Assembly: GCA_905250075.1 (NCBI GenBank)
Contig: CAJNOP010000192.1
Span: forward strand, 71,854-135,853
From: Rotaria sp. Silwood1
Taxonomy: Eukaryota; Rotifera; Eurotatoria; Philodinida; Philodinidae
Direction of reading: 5' to 3'
Length of the DNA: 64,000 nucleotides
Under the pieces are notes generated by a model that saw only the letters and a list, made by a program, of their open reading frames with translations, was not told the origin of the DNA and did no database searches. Made by a program: the position numbers and the translations under genes. The number at the start of each line of letters is the position of its first letter. Position 1 is the first letter of the stretch. This document shows positions 36,892 through 47,993 of this stretch, one piece after another.

Positions 36892-38700
36892 TGTGGTAAA
36901 GAAATCAATCTGAAATAAAATAAATGTTTTGATTTCGTATCGTAGGCTATTGTTGCCCTTTTTTTTTCTTTTTTACATCTCGGCTTAAGTGAAATCGACT
37001 GAGTCTAACTGTTTCTTTTTCTCTTATACTAGAAGTCATGTGTACTCAACACGTGTCTATCGTATGAGTATAGCAAAAGAAAAACTTGTCCATCGCGTGT
37101 AGCGATTCTGAAAAAAATGCACTTAATAACCTGTAGGATTTTTATTGGATAAACTTTCATAGAAAATTTTTCATTTTTTTTCTACTTATCTTTGTTTTTA
37201 CCATAAATTGTTCAATTTTTATAAGTTTGTAAATGTATGTCTGTTCAAAGTTAGGGCGACGCCAAAAAAATTATTTGTGAATAACACCGAAATTGATTTC
37301 AGATTAAACGTAGTGTCGCTAGATGACGCCATCATTATGATGTTTCCATATAAATTATTTTTTCCTCATTCTCAGATATTTCGTTAAACATATCTTCATT
37401 GAGTTTGACTATCCGTTGAATTAAATATAAACTATTTCTTTTACATGATAATAAAGCCATATATAACTATGTCGAAAACATATTTTCATTTCGAGTGATA
37501 TTAAAAAAAATTACATGAAACAACATTAGAAACAATACTATTGAAAATAATAGTAAGCAAATGACACTAGTTTCATTAGAGATTTCCTAAGCCATATCAT
37601 CTATTCTCATAATTTTCGACACTCTTACAAAGCTCAAGGAATTATGGCTCACTGCAACACATACTAAACAGCTTACATTCCTATTGTGCTTGAGTTACGA
37701 AAGTCGATCGAAGAATTATTTTCCGGTAGAATTCAGCAATTTTTACGAGAATATGAACATAAAAAAAAAGAAATTGTAGGTCTCTATCCAGTCAAGTCTT
37801 ATAGAAGATTAAAGAGAATAAGTAAAATCTGACACATTTTACGTATTTATGACGATCAGAAAATTTATTCGCAGATTCACTATATAGCATTATATCTCGA
37901 ATGATATATTCGTTTGCTTAAATTTAGTGTTGTCAGAAACTTATTGAGCCTAATGCGTACTCCTGAACATGCTAACGTGAAAAAAAACTAAAGATACTCA
38001 AGTTCATTTCGAATCGATATTTGTTTTCATCTTATCTACTACTGGAGTAGGCAAAAATCGATATATCTTTCCTGAAACATGTCTTCTTTGTATGTCTTTA
38101 ATAAAAGATGTTCCGTAATATCTGTGCAATGGACCCAATATTTGACCCTAACTCATTTTCATAAGCATCCTTAACTCCATTGACTATTCTTTTTACAATG
38201 CTAACTAACTCAAATATGACCTTGGATGCAGACATTTTTATCTGAAATATATTGAATAACTTTAATAAATATATAGCCAAACTGTGAAAAAAATTTAAAT
38301 CCCTTGAATTATCGAGGAAGAATTCACTTTTTTTTAAATAGGTGTCGAATTTCGGAACACTGTTGACAACTCTCTTATAACTCTTTTCGTTGGTATATCG
38401 GTCCTTTTATTCCAAAAAAATGAAAAACAAGAAAGAAAAACCATAAACGAAAAAATATACCGTATATATAGATATATACACGTTCGAAAACATCTCGTTT
38501 CCATCACATACAGTGACATACTGACAATATTTCTCATCTTCAAGAGGGATAAATGTAGGAGGCGTTTTTTATCGTACGTTATGTAGAACTAAAACTACCC
38601 AGTGATGAATTAGTACCTATCCTTCATGATAATAAGTCATTGATTGAATCTATATTACATTCACTTGTTAAGTAATATTTTCGATAAATGGTCTTCATAG
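36892..38700. other. Gene-poor DNA upstream of the glucanotransferase
   Basis: No gene or clear repeat was recognised. Confidence 0.4.
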
Positions 38701-38733
38701 TAGTTCTTTATGATACATATGTTTTTTTTAACT

Positions 38734-39990
38734 AAACAGTGCAAACGGTTGAAAAAAAAGCTGCAAATAACTCAATGTGATCTAGACTTCATTCGATGTC
38801 GTATTATGCGCAATCTTATTCCAAAATTCGTTCGACTCAAAATATTACAACAAAACAAGGACACAAAGAGTTCAGTTGTCATTACAAATAGTGCTGTCGA
38901 TTAGGAAAAGAAACTGAACCTATTTTCAAAGAACTATATAGAAATAAAACAAGACATACACGATTGCTTAAAAATAGAAGACTTCGTGTACGATGTCGCA
39001 AAAAGAGAATACTCAAAAATCGTTATCACTTACAAACAGAAATTACAAGGATTGAATACTTTTCATGATTCCCCCACAACATTGTCATTGTTTTCACTAG
39101 AGAAGATACGCGATGTAATGTAGGTAAACAAGGTAATGAATATATAAAAGGTAATGAAAGTAATGAATATTTAAAAGGTAATGAAAGTAATGAATATTTA
39201 GTAGGTAATGAAAGTAATGGAGGAAATAGATGTAATGGATGCATGGGAGGTAATGAAAGTACTGTATTGCGCAGCAACCCTCCAGAACCCGATCGTTGAG
39301 GTTTATGAATAAGGTTAGTGATGTTGGATGCGTTCGGTTAGCATTTGGTTTTGTTAATAGCTTGATTATGTATTTTGATGGATTAAATAGTATACTAATA
39401 ATTGTAGGCTCTTACTACGTGAATAACCTCATTTGTTGTGGTTACATTGTATATTTCAATAACCTCGTGTATCTTCATCAATAGAAATTGGAACAGGATT
39501 CTAGAAATTCATAAAAGGCATTATAGGATTAAAGCACTAATTAGTAGAAGAAAATCAAATGAAACAAAAAAACAAATTAGAAGAGAAAGAATTTTGTTTC
39601 GCGATCAATTATCATGGAGTGGAAACATTTTCATTTACTGGAAAAGTCTGAAGAACATGTGCAAAACTTGTTTCAAATATGAAGATGAATTTTGCTTTGA
39701 TAAAAACTTACATTATGAAAAGCACTTTTTACTTCTTCAAAAAGGCAAAAATCGACAATCATCAAACTACAAAATCATCTATAATATACCATGTAAGGAT
39801 TGTAATTCAGTATTAGGTTGGAGAAACCATTCGTAATAAACAAATTTGGATGAAAGGTCATTATAACAATCTGAAGAACTTGGACTATAACTCCAAAATA
39901 TTTCGGCATATACATTAATATTTACAGATGATTGATTTCAACACTGTCTAAATATTTGTTATTGGATGCAATTAAAAAACGAGTAGTAAT
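38734..39990 (+). pseudogene. Penelope-like retroelement relic (N-terminal and GIY-YIG parts, RT missing)
   Basis: Two coding remnants share one strand. The first (about 38734-39121) has a CDLDFIRCRIMRNLIPKF motif like the N-terminal region of Penelope-like elements and is cut by TAG at 38902. The second (about 39487-39990) ends in a GIY-YIG-type region: IIYNIPCKDCNSV, then a frameshift near 39808, then GETIRNKQIW and a HYNNLKNL helix, matching the Cys-x2-Cys-containing endonuclease of this group. The 360 bp between them, holding a VNTR, is far too short for the reverse transcriptase, so the RT core is deleted. The clade was not determined. Confidence 0.55.
39131..39265. repeat. 27 bp minisatellite
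   Basis: Tandem units of the form GGTAATGAAAGTAATGAATA followed by TTTAAAA, about four to five copies with the last ones diverged. It sits in the gap between the two Penelope-like remnants. Confidence 0.8.
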
Positions 39991-41167
39991 AAAATCATCA
40001 CTATTCATAAACAAAACACATTACAAGGTATTCAATAACACAAAACATACAATTAGAATATTTACCTGAATTCAATGAACAATAAGTCCAGGTAGATACA
40101 TGTACCCGATTTTTGGCATAATAACAAATTCTAAAACGCTGATTCAATACAAGTATTTGAATTGAAAACCAGACGATAAGACAAAGGTTTTTATATAAAA
40201 ACGTTCGCACAATATATTGATTCATATTCTCGATGATGATGTTTGGATGAGTTCGAAAGATTACATCTCTATAATGTCCATATGATGAGTAATATTTTCA
40301 ATAAATCAGAATGAAATGCAATTCAAGGTTAAAATACATTACGATCATAAATTTTGAAAGACGACATTGGTGGATTACAACAAGCTGATTGTTTCGTAAA
40401 AAAATAAAGAAAACAAAACTGATGTCGGTCACACTGCGTTGGTTCATATTGACTTAGACAATTGTGTCCACTTCAAACCAATCAGATAGAAGATGTTAAC
40501 AAAAAAATGAAACTCGATTTAATATATGCTGATATGTTTATATGACCATAAGGTAATTCCATACCGAAGCAACAATCATATATAAACCATTGCTCAGAAA
40601 TAATAGGCTCACATATTCCGAGCATAGACGAGTGTTAGTCACTGCATACAGTTTTGGCAGAAAAATAGCGTTCGTGTGTGATAATGCGGGTTGTTTTTGT
40701 TTTCTTGTACAATTGAAAAGATCTTACCGATTGGATAAAAAGAACTAAATGGCAGGGCATTTCCACTCAATTGCAAAATGCAGTGTAAAGGTGCCATTGC
40801 CGAATATTGAAAAGATCGATGCCTCAAAACAAACAAGTAATCGTTTTTATGATTCATCATAAAATACTTTTTCATTTAAGATATTTAGTTTATACTGAAA
40901 TATGATTCTTAGTGCCGATGTAAATTGGAAAAGAGTATGGATATGAGTAGAAAGTCTAGGGTTCGAAACTTCTCTTCACCCATGTTCTAAAAAAAATCAT
41001 TGTTACGGCAAAAACACATCTGAAAATGTTCTGTTATGCATGTCTAGTGTAATAGAACTTTATTTTCAGTTTTGAAATGTCTTTATGTGTTATTTATTGA
41101 CAATATCATCATAAAATTTACATGAGTTTATCATTGCTTTTTCTTTTCTAAGTAATCTAATTGAAAT
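39991..41167. other. Repeat-rich DNA without recognised gene
   Basis: No intact gene. A B-box-like GGTTCGAAAC near 40970 lacks an A box and is not called a tRNA. Confidence 0.35.
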
Positions 41168-41557
41168 TCTTGACAGTTGTCACATATATCATATGAAAGA
41201 GATTCTAAGATACTTCATAAAAATTTTCGAATCATACAAAGTAATAGTATTAATGTGAAATCGATCAAAGACATTATTAATCTAATCGAATGCAAACGTT
41301 TTTCTATAGATAACGTTGTATTTATTAGTGACGATTGTGATACGATGAAACTTGCTATTAAATGTTCTTCTGCAGTAATAGATAGTATCAGAGGCTGAGT
41401 AGTTGCTAAAAAGTCAATTACTGATCCTGGTGAGCGTCATAAACTTGTTCATAGTAAACTAATCAAAGACAGTTGTTGTAGTTATCAAATATTAGGTAGT
41501 ATTGCCCATTTTGATGAATGTAAAGAAGTTGAAAAGCAACTTGTGATTGTTTTTTGA
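41168..41557 (+). pseudogene. Unrecognised decayed coding stretch
   Basis: A single frame stays open for about 130 codons apart from one TGA at 41396-41398. The residue mix is protein-like, e.g. NVVFISDDCDTMKLAI and TDPGERHKLVHSKL. A further open stretch follows in another frame to about 41752 and runs into a mariner-type element. I do not recognise the family; a transposon or foreign gene relic is most likely. Confidence 0.35.
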
Positions 41558-41706
41558 GAACAGGAAAACTGTCACATGAATGTTCATTTGAATTAATACA
41601 AGCTACATCTTATATTGATCTTGACCGACTAGGTTTTCTTTATATCATGTTTTTTGTAAATCGACGTATAATATCTATGTTCAAAAAGTTGATCTTGAAT
41701 ATTCTA

Positions 41707-41936
41707 CAGGGTGCCCCAAAGGTCACTTTACACTTGGCACTGCATACATTTTGACACAACTGAAAATTTTTTTCATTACTAATTATTCATAAATCATTAT
41801 TTATTGCCAAAGGCACACTCGGAACATCCTACAAACAGTAAAATATGATTTATAAATCATAATTAATAAATAATTATATATACTCTTCAAATGCGTGCAA
41901 CGTTTACAGTACAAAATATAAAGTGACTTTAGTCTG
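41707..41936. mobile_element. Mariner-type MITE (230 bp)
   Basis: Flanked by TA (41705-41706 and 41937-41938). The ends are inverted: CAGGGTGCCCCAAAGGTCAC on the left against CAGACTAAAGTCACTTTA on the right (other strand), sharing CAG and AAAG(G)TCACTTTA. The interior is A+T-rich with further palindromic TAAATCATTA-type words and no coding sequence. CAGGGTG.. ends and TA duplication are typical of Tc1/mariner. Confidence 0.6.
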
Positions 41937-44900
41937 TAGGAGGGAGGATTATGCCCAAATTTCTACTTCTATATTTCAACACACTTTTTAGATAGTATTT
42001 CACAAAACTGAGTGAAACTCGAGTTCCACTAGACCACGAAATGTGATGCAAAGCTACAAATCTCGATTATCGACAAAAATAGATTTATCGTTTAATTATT
42101 TACGTATATGATTCTTTATGTATGGTTAGCTGTCCTTACAACTGAAACGAACAAACTCAGCTGATCCAATGGATTAGTGTCTAACTTTTTATACTGTCTT
42201 CATTTTAATCACCTTAAAGCTTGAAAAAACGATGAAGTTCACAAAAAGGAAAAGATCTTTGTAAGCAAAATCATACACACTTCTTCATACAATTCAATTT
42301 TATCTTACGTACTATCTCATTTTCACTGTCAGAAAACTTTGATTACTAAAATCAAACTTTTTAATGCATTCCGAAGTGTATACCACGCGATTGAGCTAAC
42401 CGAGATTTAGTTATGTTATAGAGTGTTTTCATGGAAAATATTTCATTCATTCGCTCATATATTCAGTCCATGTATATTAAAAATTAAGCTGTTTTAGTTT
42501 TATGCTGAATAGTGGATGAATATATGAGAAAGAATTATTCCTTGCCTTTCTTTACATAAGTTTATGATTGATATCGTATACCATTAATGAACTCCCATGG
42601 CGAATATAACAGTTTTCATTGATTGAAATGCATACATCTACTCTGTATCATATACCAAGTATGGATGTGCATGGTGGTGAAGAAAATATCTATACTCAAA
42701 TCAGAAAAAGTAAACTTTGTTTATACACATCAACACGCAGTCGGCAAATTTTTTTTTGTTCAAAAATGAATCAACAGCTTTTTTTTGACTTTCAGTTTTT
42801 TCCCACAATATAATCACCAACAATATGCACTCATACTAAAAAAAGACATGTCGTATTTTGTAACACGAGATGCTCGTACCGATACACTTCTTGCGACGAA
42901 CTTGCGAAATATTCTAACAACATAGTTCGAGTCTACACTTTGGCACATCAGATTTTTTTTTGTAGCAAACCAAACTACTATTTTTTTCAGTTTAGTCTGA
43001 ATTATGGGTGCCTACTCTTGGAATAGGAGATGATAAAATTCTAAGATTCAACCACATCGAGGTAGTCCAATCTCGATCATCGATCAATGGCTTAACATGT
43101 TTTCGGCTAAAAGTTACTGGAGAGATACTTTAGGAAAAAAGCATCTATGAAAATGCGTAAGTTCAGTGCCTTTCATTGCTTTGATTACATATTTCTGCAT
43201 GCATAACACACACTCATCAATGAATGATTAGCCGACAGACTACGACATATTTTATTTTAGTGTGTTGATTGAGCAGAATGCGAGAACTCACATGTCTCAT
43301 ATAGAAAATCTTATATATTATTTCATATTTTGTCTCGAAATAAAGTTCATTGTAGAAAAACCATTTTCATTTGCATTAATCAGATGCTTTATTAAAGTGC
43401 TTGCATACCGTTCAATTACGACGTCTTGAGAATAATTCCAGGATTTCTCTGTTTACTCCTCGAAAAAACCTCTATTTACATCATGACAAATGTGTAAAAT
43501 GTTCTTATTACACCAAAAACAGTGAGAGCTCTAGAGAACTGATTCTTAAACATTTGTTCGATTTTAATGATCGTTTTAATATGATACTAATCAAACTTTG
43601 TACACAAATTCTAGTAACGCTAGATGATTATCAATTAATAAATATAAAAAGAAACGAAATCAATGTAATGTAATGAACAGTATTGAATTGATTTTCATAC
43701 ATTTTTATTAACTTAAATGCGTCAACGTGATAAAAGAACATAGACAGATAGTCGCAAAAAGTACTTGATAAGATGTAATCATATTGAAAGAAAGGAAGAA
43801 CAATACAGTGTCCCTTTTCTTCAACAGTCGTTTGTTTACACATTCTATCAGCGCATATGCACTCCCTGTATCTACATGAATGCTAGAAGAAAAAGATGCC
43901 AAACATAATAAAAATGTTTTGAGTATGTTTGTTTCGTTGGCTCGTTTGTTGTTTATAAATTTTTCTCTGTTGATTTTTCTTGTTTGTTATGGTCGGAATT
44001 TCAGAAGAAACCCAACAGAATCATGTAATCGACGTTATGGTCACTGTTTTTTTTATTCGTGAAACAAATTTCTATGATTTTTCAGACACATCAAACATGC
44101 AATACAATGATGGTGTTTTCTTTTCTTATTTTTGAATTCTGAAAATCAGCCATTCAAATCTTCAATATTTCTGCTCGTCTTAGTTAAAATAATACCAGCC
44201 ATACTTTTTATTATTTATCAATTATATGAAAACATATTAGACGTTCTCTCACATGCATGCAAAACAAATGTCTTCTAAAATGTTTTGCATCAAAATGCAT
44301 TTCTTATAAACACACTTCCAGTGATGAACGTATTGATAGGGCAGGAGTTTTCTCGGTGGCATTGTGATGCATGTTAAAATTGTATAAATCTCAAATGTAA
44401 ACACACGATTTGAATATAATTTTTTTATGAGTCGTGAATATTCATGAAAGAAGAACAGTCGGAATACTGTAAGAAAAGAAAATTTCTATTTATTCTACAC
44501 ATGTTTCGAATAAATGTAAAATAAATCGAAAATTATTTTAGTAAAATTCTGAGTGATGTTATTTTCATTCTGCCAAATTTACCTACACATCCTTACGATG
44601 ACACTGATCACATTGAAGAGAACGTGAATGTAACAGTACTTGTCTAATACGAGTTCGAATCTAAATGTAACTTTCATATTCACGTATGGCACCAGCATCC
44701 CAGAACAAACAGCATATTCATTTTCATTTATGATTTGAATTCAAGTAATGATTATTTTATTAAAGTAATTTATTTTATTTTGAATAGTGATTTAAATTCT
44801 AATTAGAACTATTTAACACTACACTACACGACTTAAGTTCATAAATGCAATTAGACAGCTCCTAAATTATTACACTATCTAATCCATCAATGTTAGCGTG

Positions 44901-45104
44901 GCTTTCTGTAGCAAATGACCTCATTAGATTAGAATTGTGAATCTGCCATCTCCTTAGATCTCATTTTCAATAGAGTACAAAAGTAAAGCACGAAACTCTA
45001 CGTATTTCTATATATTTATTTTGTTTTCTGCTGAAGACAAACGAAACTTTTCGTAGGCTACATAGTCTTAGGGAGTCGATCAGATTTGGACATTTCAGAT
45101 TAAT
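41937..45104. other. Gene-poor, probably transposon-derived DNA
   Basis: Several open frames of 60-90 codons exist (e.g. 43401-43673 on +, with DKCVKC) but none has a recognisable domain or exon partner. An A-box-like word on the minus strand near 42395 lacks a partner B box. Confidence 0.35.
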
Positions 45105-45285
45105 GTAGGTGAGTGTGAGTGTTGTTGTCGGTCTTTTTGGCTTCAGAGAAAAGGGGGGGGGGGTGCGAAATTAAGGGTGAAAACGATTCGGGCGTAGAGT
45201 TAGCGCTACTTTGAGTGCGTGGACGGTTAATCGATGCTACAGCCGTACTCCACACCCATGCTCACGTCTACCCACCCTACCCTTC
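45105..45285. repeat. GC-rich island with G11 run and partly inverted ends
   Basis: G-rich GTAGGTGAGTGTGAGTG on the left faces C-rich CTCACGTCTACCCACCCTAC on the right, with an 11-base G run at 45153-45163 between them. Composition is sharply unlike the flanks, and CACACCC near the right end links it to the GGTGTGGGTG elements. Confidence 0.5.
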
Positions 45286-45407
45286 TGTATAAATATAAAT
45301 ATTGTTCATCGACCAGGACCTAGTATTGCATGAACTTCAATGACTGATTATGATCCAGAAAGTTGTCAAAGTCAAAATTTGGCATCATCAGTGATCGGTT
45401 GTGGAAA

Positions 45408-45518
45408 CCTTAAATAGCTGTGAAAAGCTGAAATAGCTATAGAAAACTTCAATAGCTATGCAAGCAGTTAAGTAGCTATAGGCAACTTAAATAGCTATAC
45501 AAATACATAAATAGCTGA
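45408..45518. repeat. 19-20 bp tandem repeat beside an assembly gap
   Basis: Six units of the form AATAGCTATAGAAAACTTC with drift. The 100 N gap begins 42 bases later, so the array may have blocked assembly. Confidence 0.8.
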
Positions 45519-45559
45519 ATGTTTATTGAGAAAGTATCTCTTTTGAGAAGCTACGAGCT

Positions 45560-45659
45560 NNNNNNNNNNNNNNNNNNNNNNNNNNNNNNNNNNNNNNNNN
45601 NNNNNNNNNNNNNNNNNNNNNNNNNNNNNNNNNNNNNNNNNNNNNNNNNNNNNNNNNNN
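45560..45659. other. Assembly gap (100 N)
   Basis: Exactly 100 N, a conventional placeholder for unknown length. Confidence 0.99.
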
Positions 45660-45797
45660 AAAAATGATAAAAGATACTCTAATTTAGACATTTCCTTGTG
45701 TAACGTTATTAACTGGTTATTCTAATTTGAAGAATTGACATTCAGAGTTTTTAGAATATATTTCTATTAAATAAGAACCTTCAACGAAACTTTTTTT

Positions 45798-46800
45798 TTA
45801 TAAATAATTTACTTTAACTCGCTTTCCTGTTGATATATAACGTCCTTGAGTGAAATAGCCTCTTAATGTTGTGTCATCATCATTTGATGGTAATGACCAC
45901 GAATATCCAACTGAATTCAATGAAACCATTTCGGTTAGTAATGATCATGCTTCTGGTATATCTGGATGTGTATATGAAGTTTCAGCAGTAATCGGATCCA
46001 TTGTTATTAATGTTGGTAACTTTTTTTTTGTTTTCTTTCGTAGCACAATTGTATTTATTTGATTTGTTCCTATTTGTTCTTATTTCATTTTCTATTTGAT
46101 GAATATTATTACGTTTATCAAGACCCTTTTATGAAACTTCATAAACTTCAAAATATTCATAGTGCTTATTTCAAAAGTTAGAACTTGATCAGTTCATCCT
46201 TTTTTCTACATAATTAGCTAAATTTGTACACAAATAATGCTATCTTAAGAATAAAAAGCAAACAATCGATCGATCAAATTAATATTTCTAAGTTACAGTC
46301 GAATTTTATATTCGTATAGATGTCATTTGTTTATCATTAACGTATGTCATAAATTGTTGAGTAATCATAAGTGGTATTGAATGATCAATGCTTGCTTTAT
46401 TTTTCAATTCATTCATAAAGAAATTTTCAGGATAATGAGAAGGAATAGATAGTTGAAAAAAAAGAGTTTTTTCTTTCGATAGATATGGACTTGATTCATC
46501 AGGTCGACGTTGTTGTCCATGAATCATGCTTCCGTTTGAAGAATGACTTTTGGACATGAATACATATACTCGGAATCACGAACTTGCAATGATGTTAGCG
46601 CTCTTAAAAATGATTCGCTGTTGTAGAGTTTCAACTCATCTCATAGCCTGCTGAATAGACAAATATTGTCGACCGTAGAGTACTTCATTCGAACATCCTA
46701 CAACATATGTGGTCATGTCATTCGAACCATTGGTTAGATATTGAGAAATAACTCGTGACAGAGATTTTAAGGAACAGATGCGCCTTCAATTCAATTTCTT
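45798..46800 (-). pseudogene. Unrecognised broken protein-coding gene
   Basis: On the minus strand a coding-like signal runs through several frames. Pieces include YVVGCSNEVLYGRQYLSI (around 46670-46720), a stop near 46640, SLQVRDSEYMYS (near 46570), an 83-codon frame at 46306-46557 with IPSHYPENFFMNELKNKAS, and a 3' part near 45798-46020 with DPITAETSYTHPDIPEA, a TGA, then YFTQGRYISTGKRVKV before a TAA. At least two stops and a frame change break it. The family is not recognised; a transposon, virus-derived or foreign gene are all possible. Confidence 0.45.
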
Positions 46801-47993
46801 CCTTCCAATTCATCTAATTAAAATTTTATTGAAAGTTTTTCATCAGACAGATTATTTTAGTCGTCTAACAACCGTCCAATTCGTCCTACTATCAGCTAGG
46901 CTTATAAAAACAACTTCAATTCTTTCACTACCGAATTGCCCTTGATGATTAACTGCAACTGTTGAGAAGAAATGAGGGAATGAATGAGTGAGAAGACACA
47001 GTTAGGAAAAAGCAGCACAGTGTTGTTAAACGATGAGAGCCGTAGTCCGAAAAACTTGTCATGCAGTTCTCGATCAGTTGACAAAGTAACAACTTTTGAT
47101 GCGATTGGATGAAATAGATGTTGTCATTTTCATTTATTTGTTTAGTTTCGTAGTGGGAGCTTTATCGCAGGATACAGTGTTAATATTGTGTTATTTAAAA
47201 TAGTGCGAATAGATATTAGAAAGAGTTTGGTTTGAGTTTAATCGATGAAGAATGACATTGTGGTTTCTGATAGTCGGTTTAATGTAGCTCGCTCTTAGTG
47301 AGTGCTGCCATACAGAACAATGTATAGCACTATAGTCAACTTCAGCTAAAGGATGAACATCAATTGTTGTCTTTTTTACATCATAGTTTCCGCTCGATCA
47401 GGCAATAAAAACTAATTGCGACAGGATGTTCTTGTCGATACACACAATTCGTGCAAGTTTGACTCACAATAACAACAATTTCTTTATTTCCTTAACGAAA
47501 ACGTCTATCACTTGGCTTCCATCAAACTGAAATCAATTTAGTTTTCGAAATCTCATTCGAGAATAAAAAAAAGATAGAATAATATCACAATTTAATAGTG
47601 ATAGTAAGATAGATTTTATCACTCATAATTCTGCTTGAAGAAATGCGTGTCGCTAGTCTACAGAAATGAGTAAGTAAAAACTAGATGGAGTTCATGGAGT
47701 TCTCTTTTTAGTAAACATAATCCATATTTTACATATTAGACAAATCACATGCATGAATTCATTTAATTAAATGCATAATTATCTTTTGGGAAAATCTCAT
47801 TTTAATAAATATTAGCATAGGAAGAACCAATTTCTGTCATGAAAAAAATGACGTTTATCGATAGGTGTCAGGTATGCAGTGTTAATATCGAACTAAACAA
47901 AGATCAGATGACAAAAAATAATAATACTAATAATAAACAACATGAAAAATTCTATTTCATTATTTTATCTTCAGATATAAGATCTTGATCAAA
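46801..47993. other. Intergenic DNA upstream of LSM14
   Basis: No gene recognised. A TTATCTTCAG acceptor-like site ends at 47974, 19 bases before the LSM14 ATG. Confidence 0.5.

Noticed and set aside
39438..39836. Zinc-binding domain such as the RIG-I C-terminal domain from the Cys-x2-Cys pairs
   Set aside because: The sequence after the frameshift (GETIR...HYNNLKNL) fits a Penelope-type GIY-YIG endonuclease better.
40962..40985. B-box-like GGTTCGAAAC suggesting a tRNA or SINE
   Set aside because: No A box at the right distance and no cloverleaf stems.
42385..42415. Minus-strand GGTTAGCTCAATCGCGTGG resembling a tRNA D arm
   Set aside because: No matching anticodon or T arm and no acceptor pairing downstream; at most a tRNA-derived fragment.
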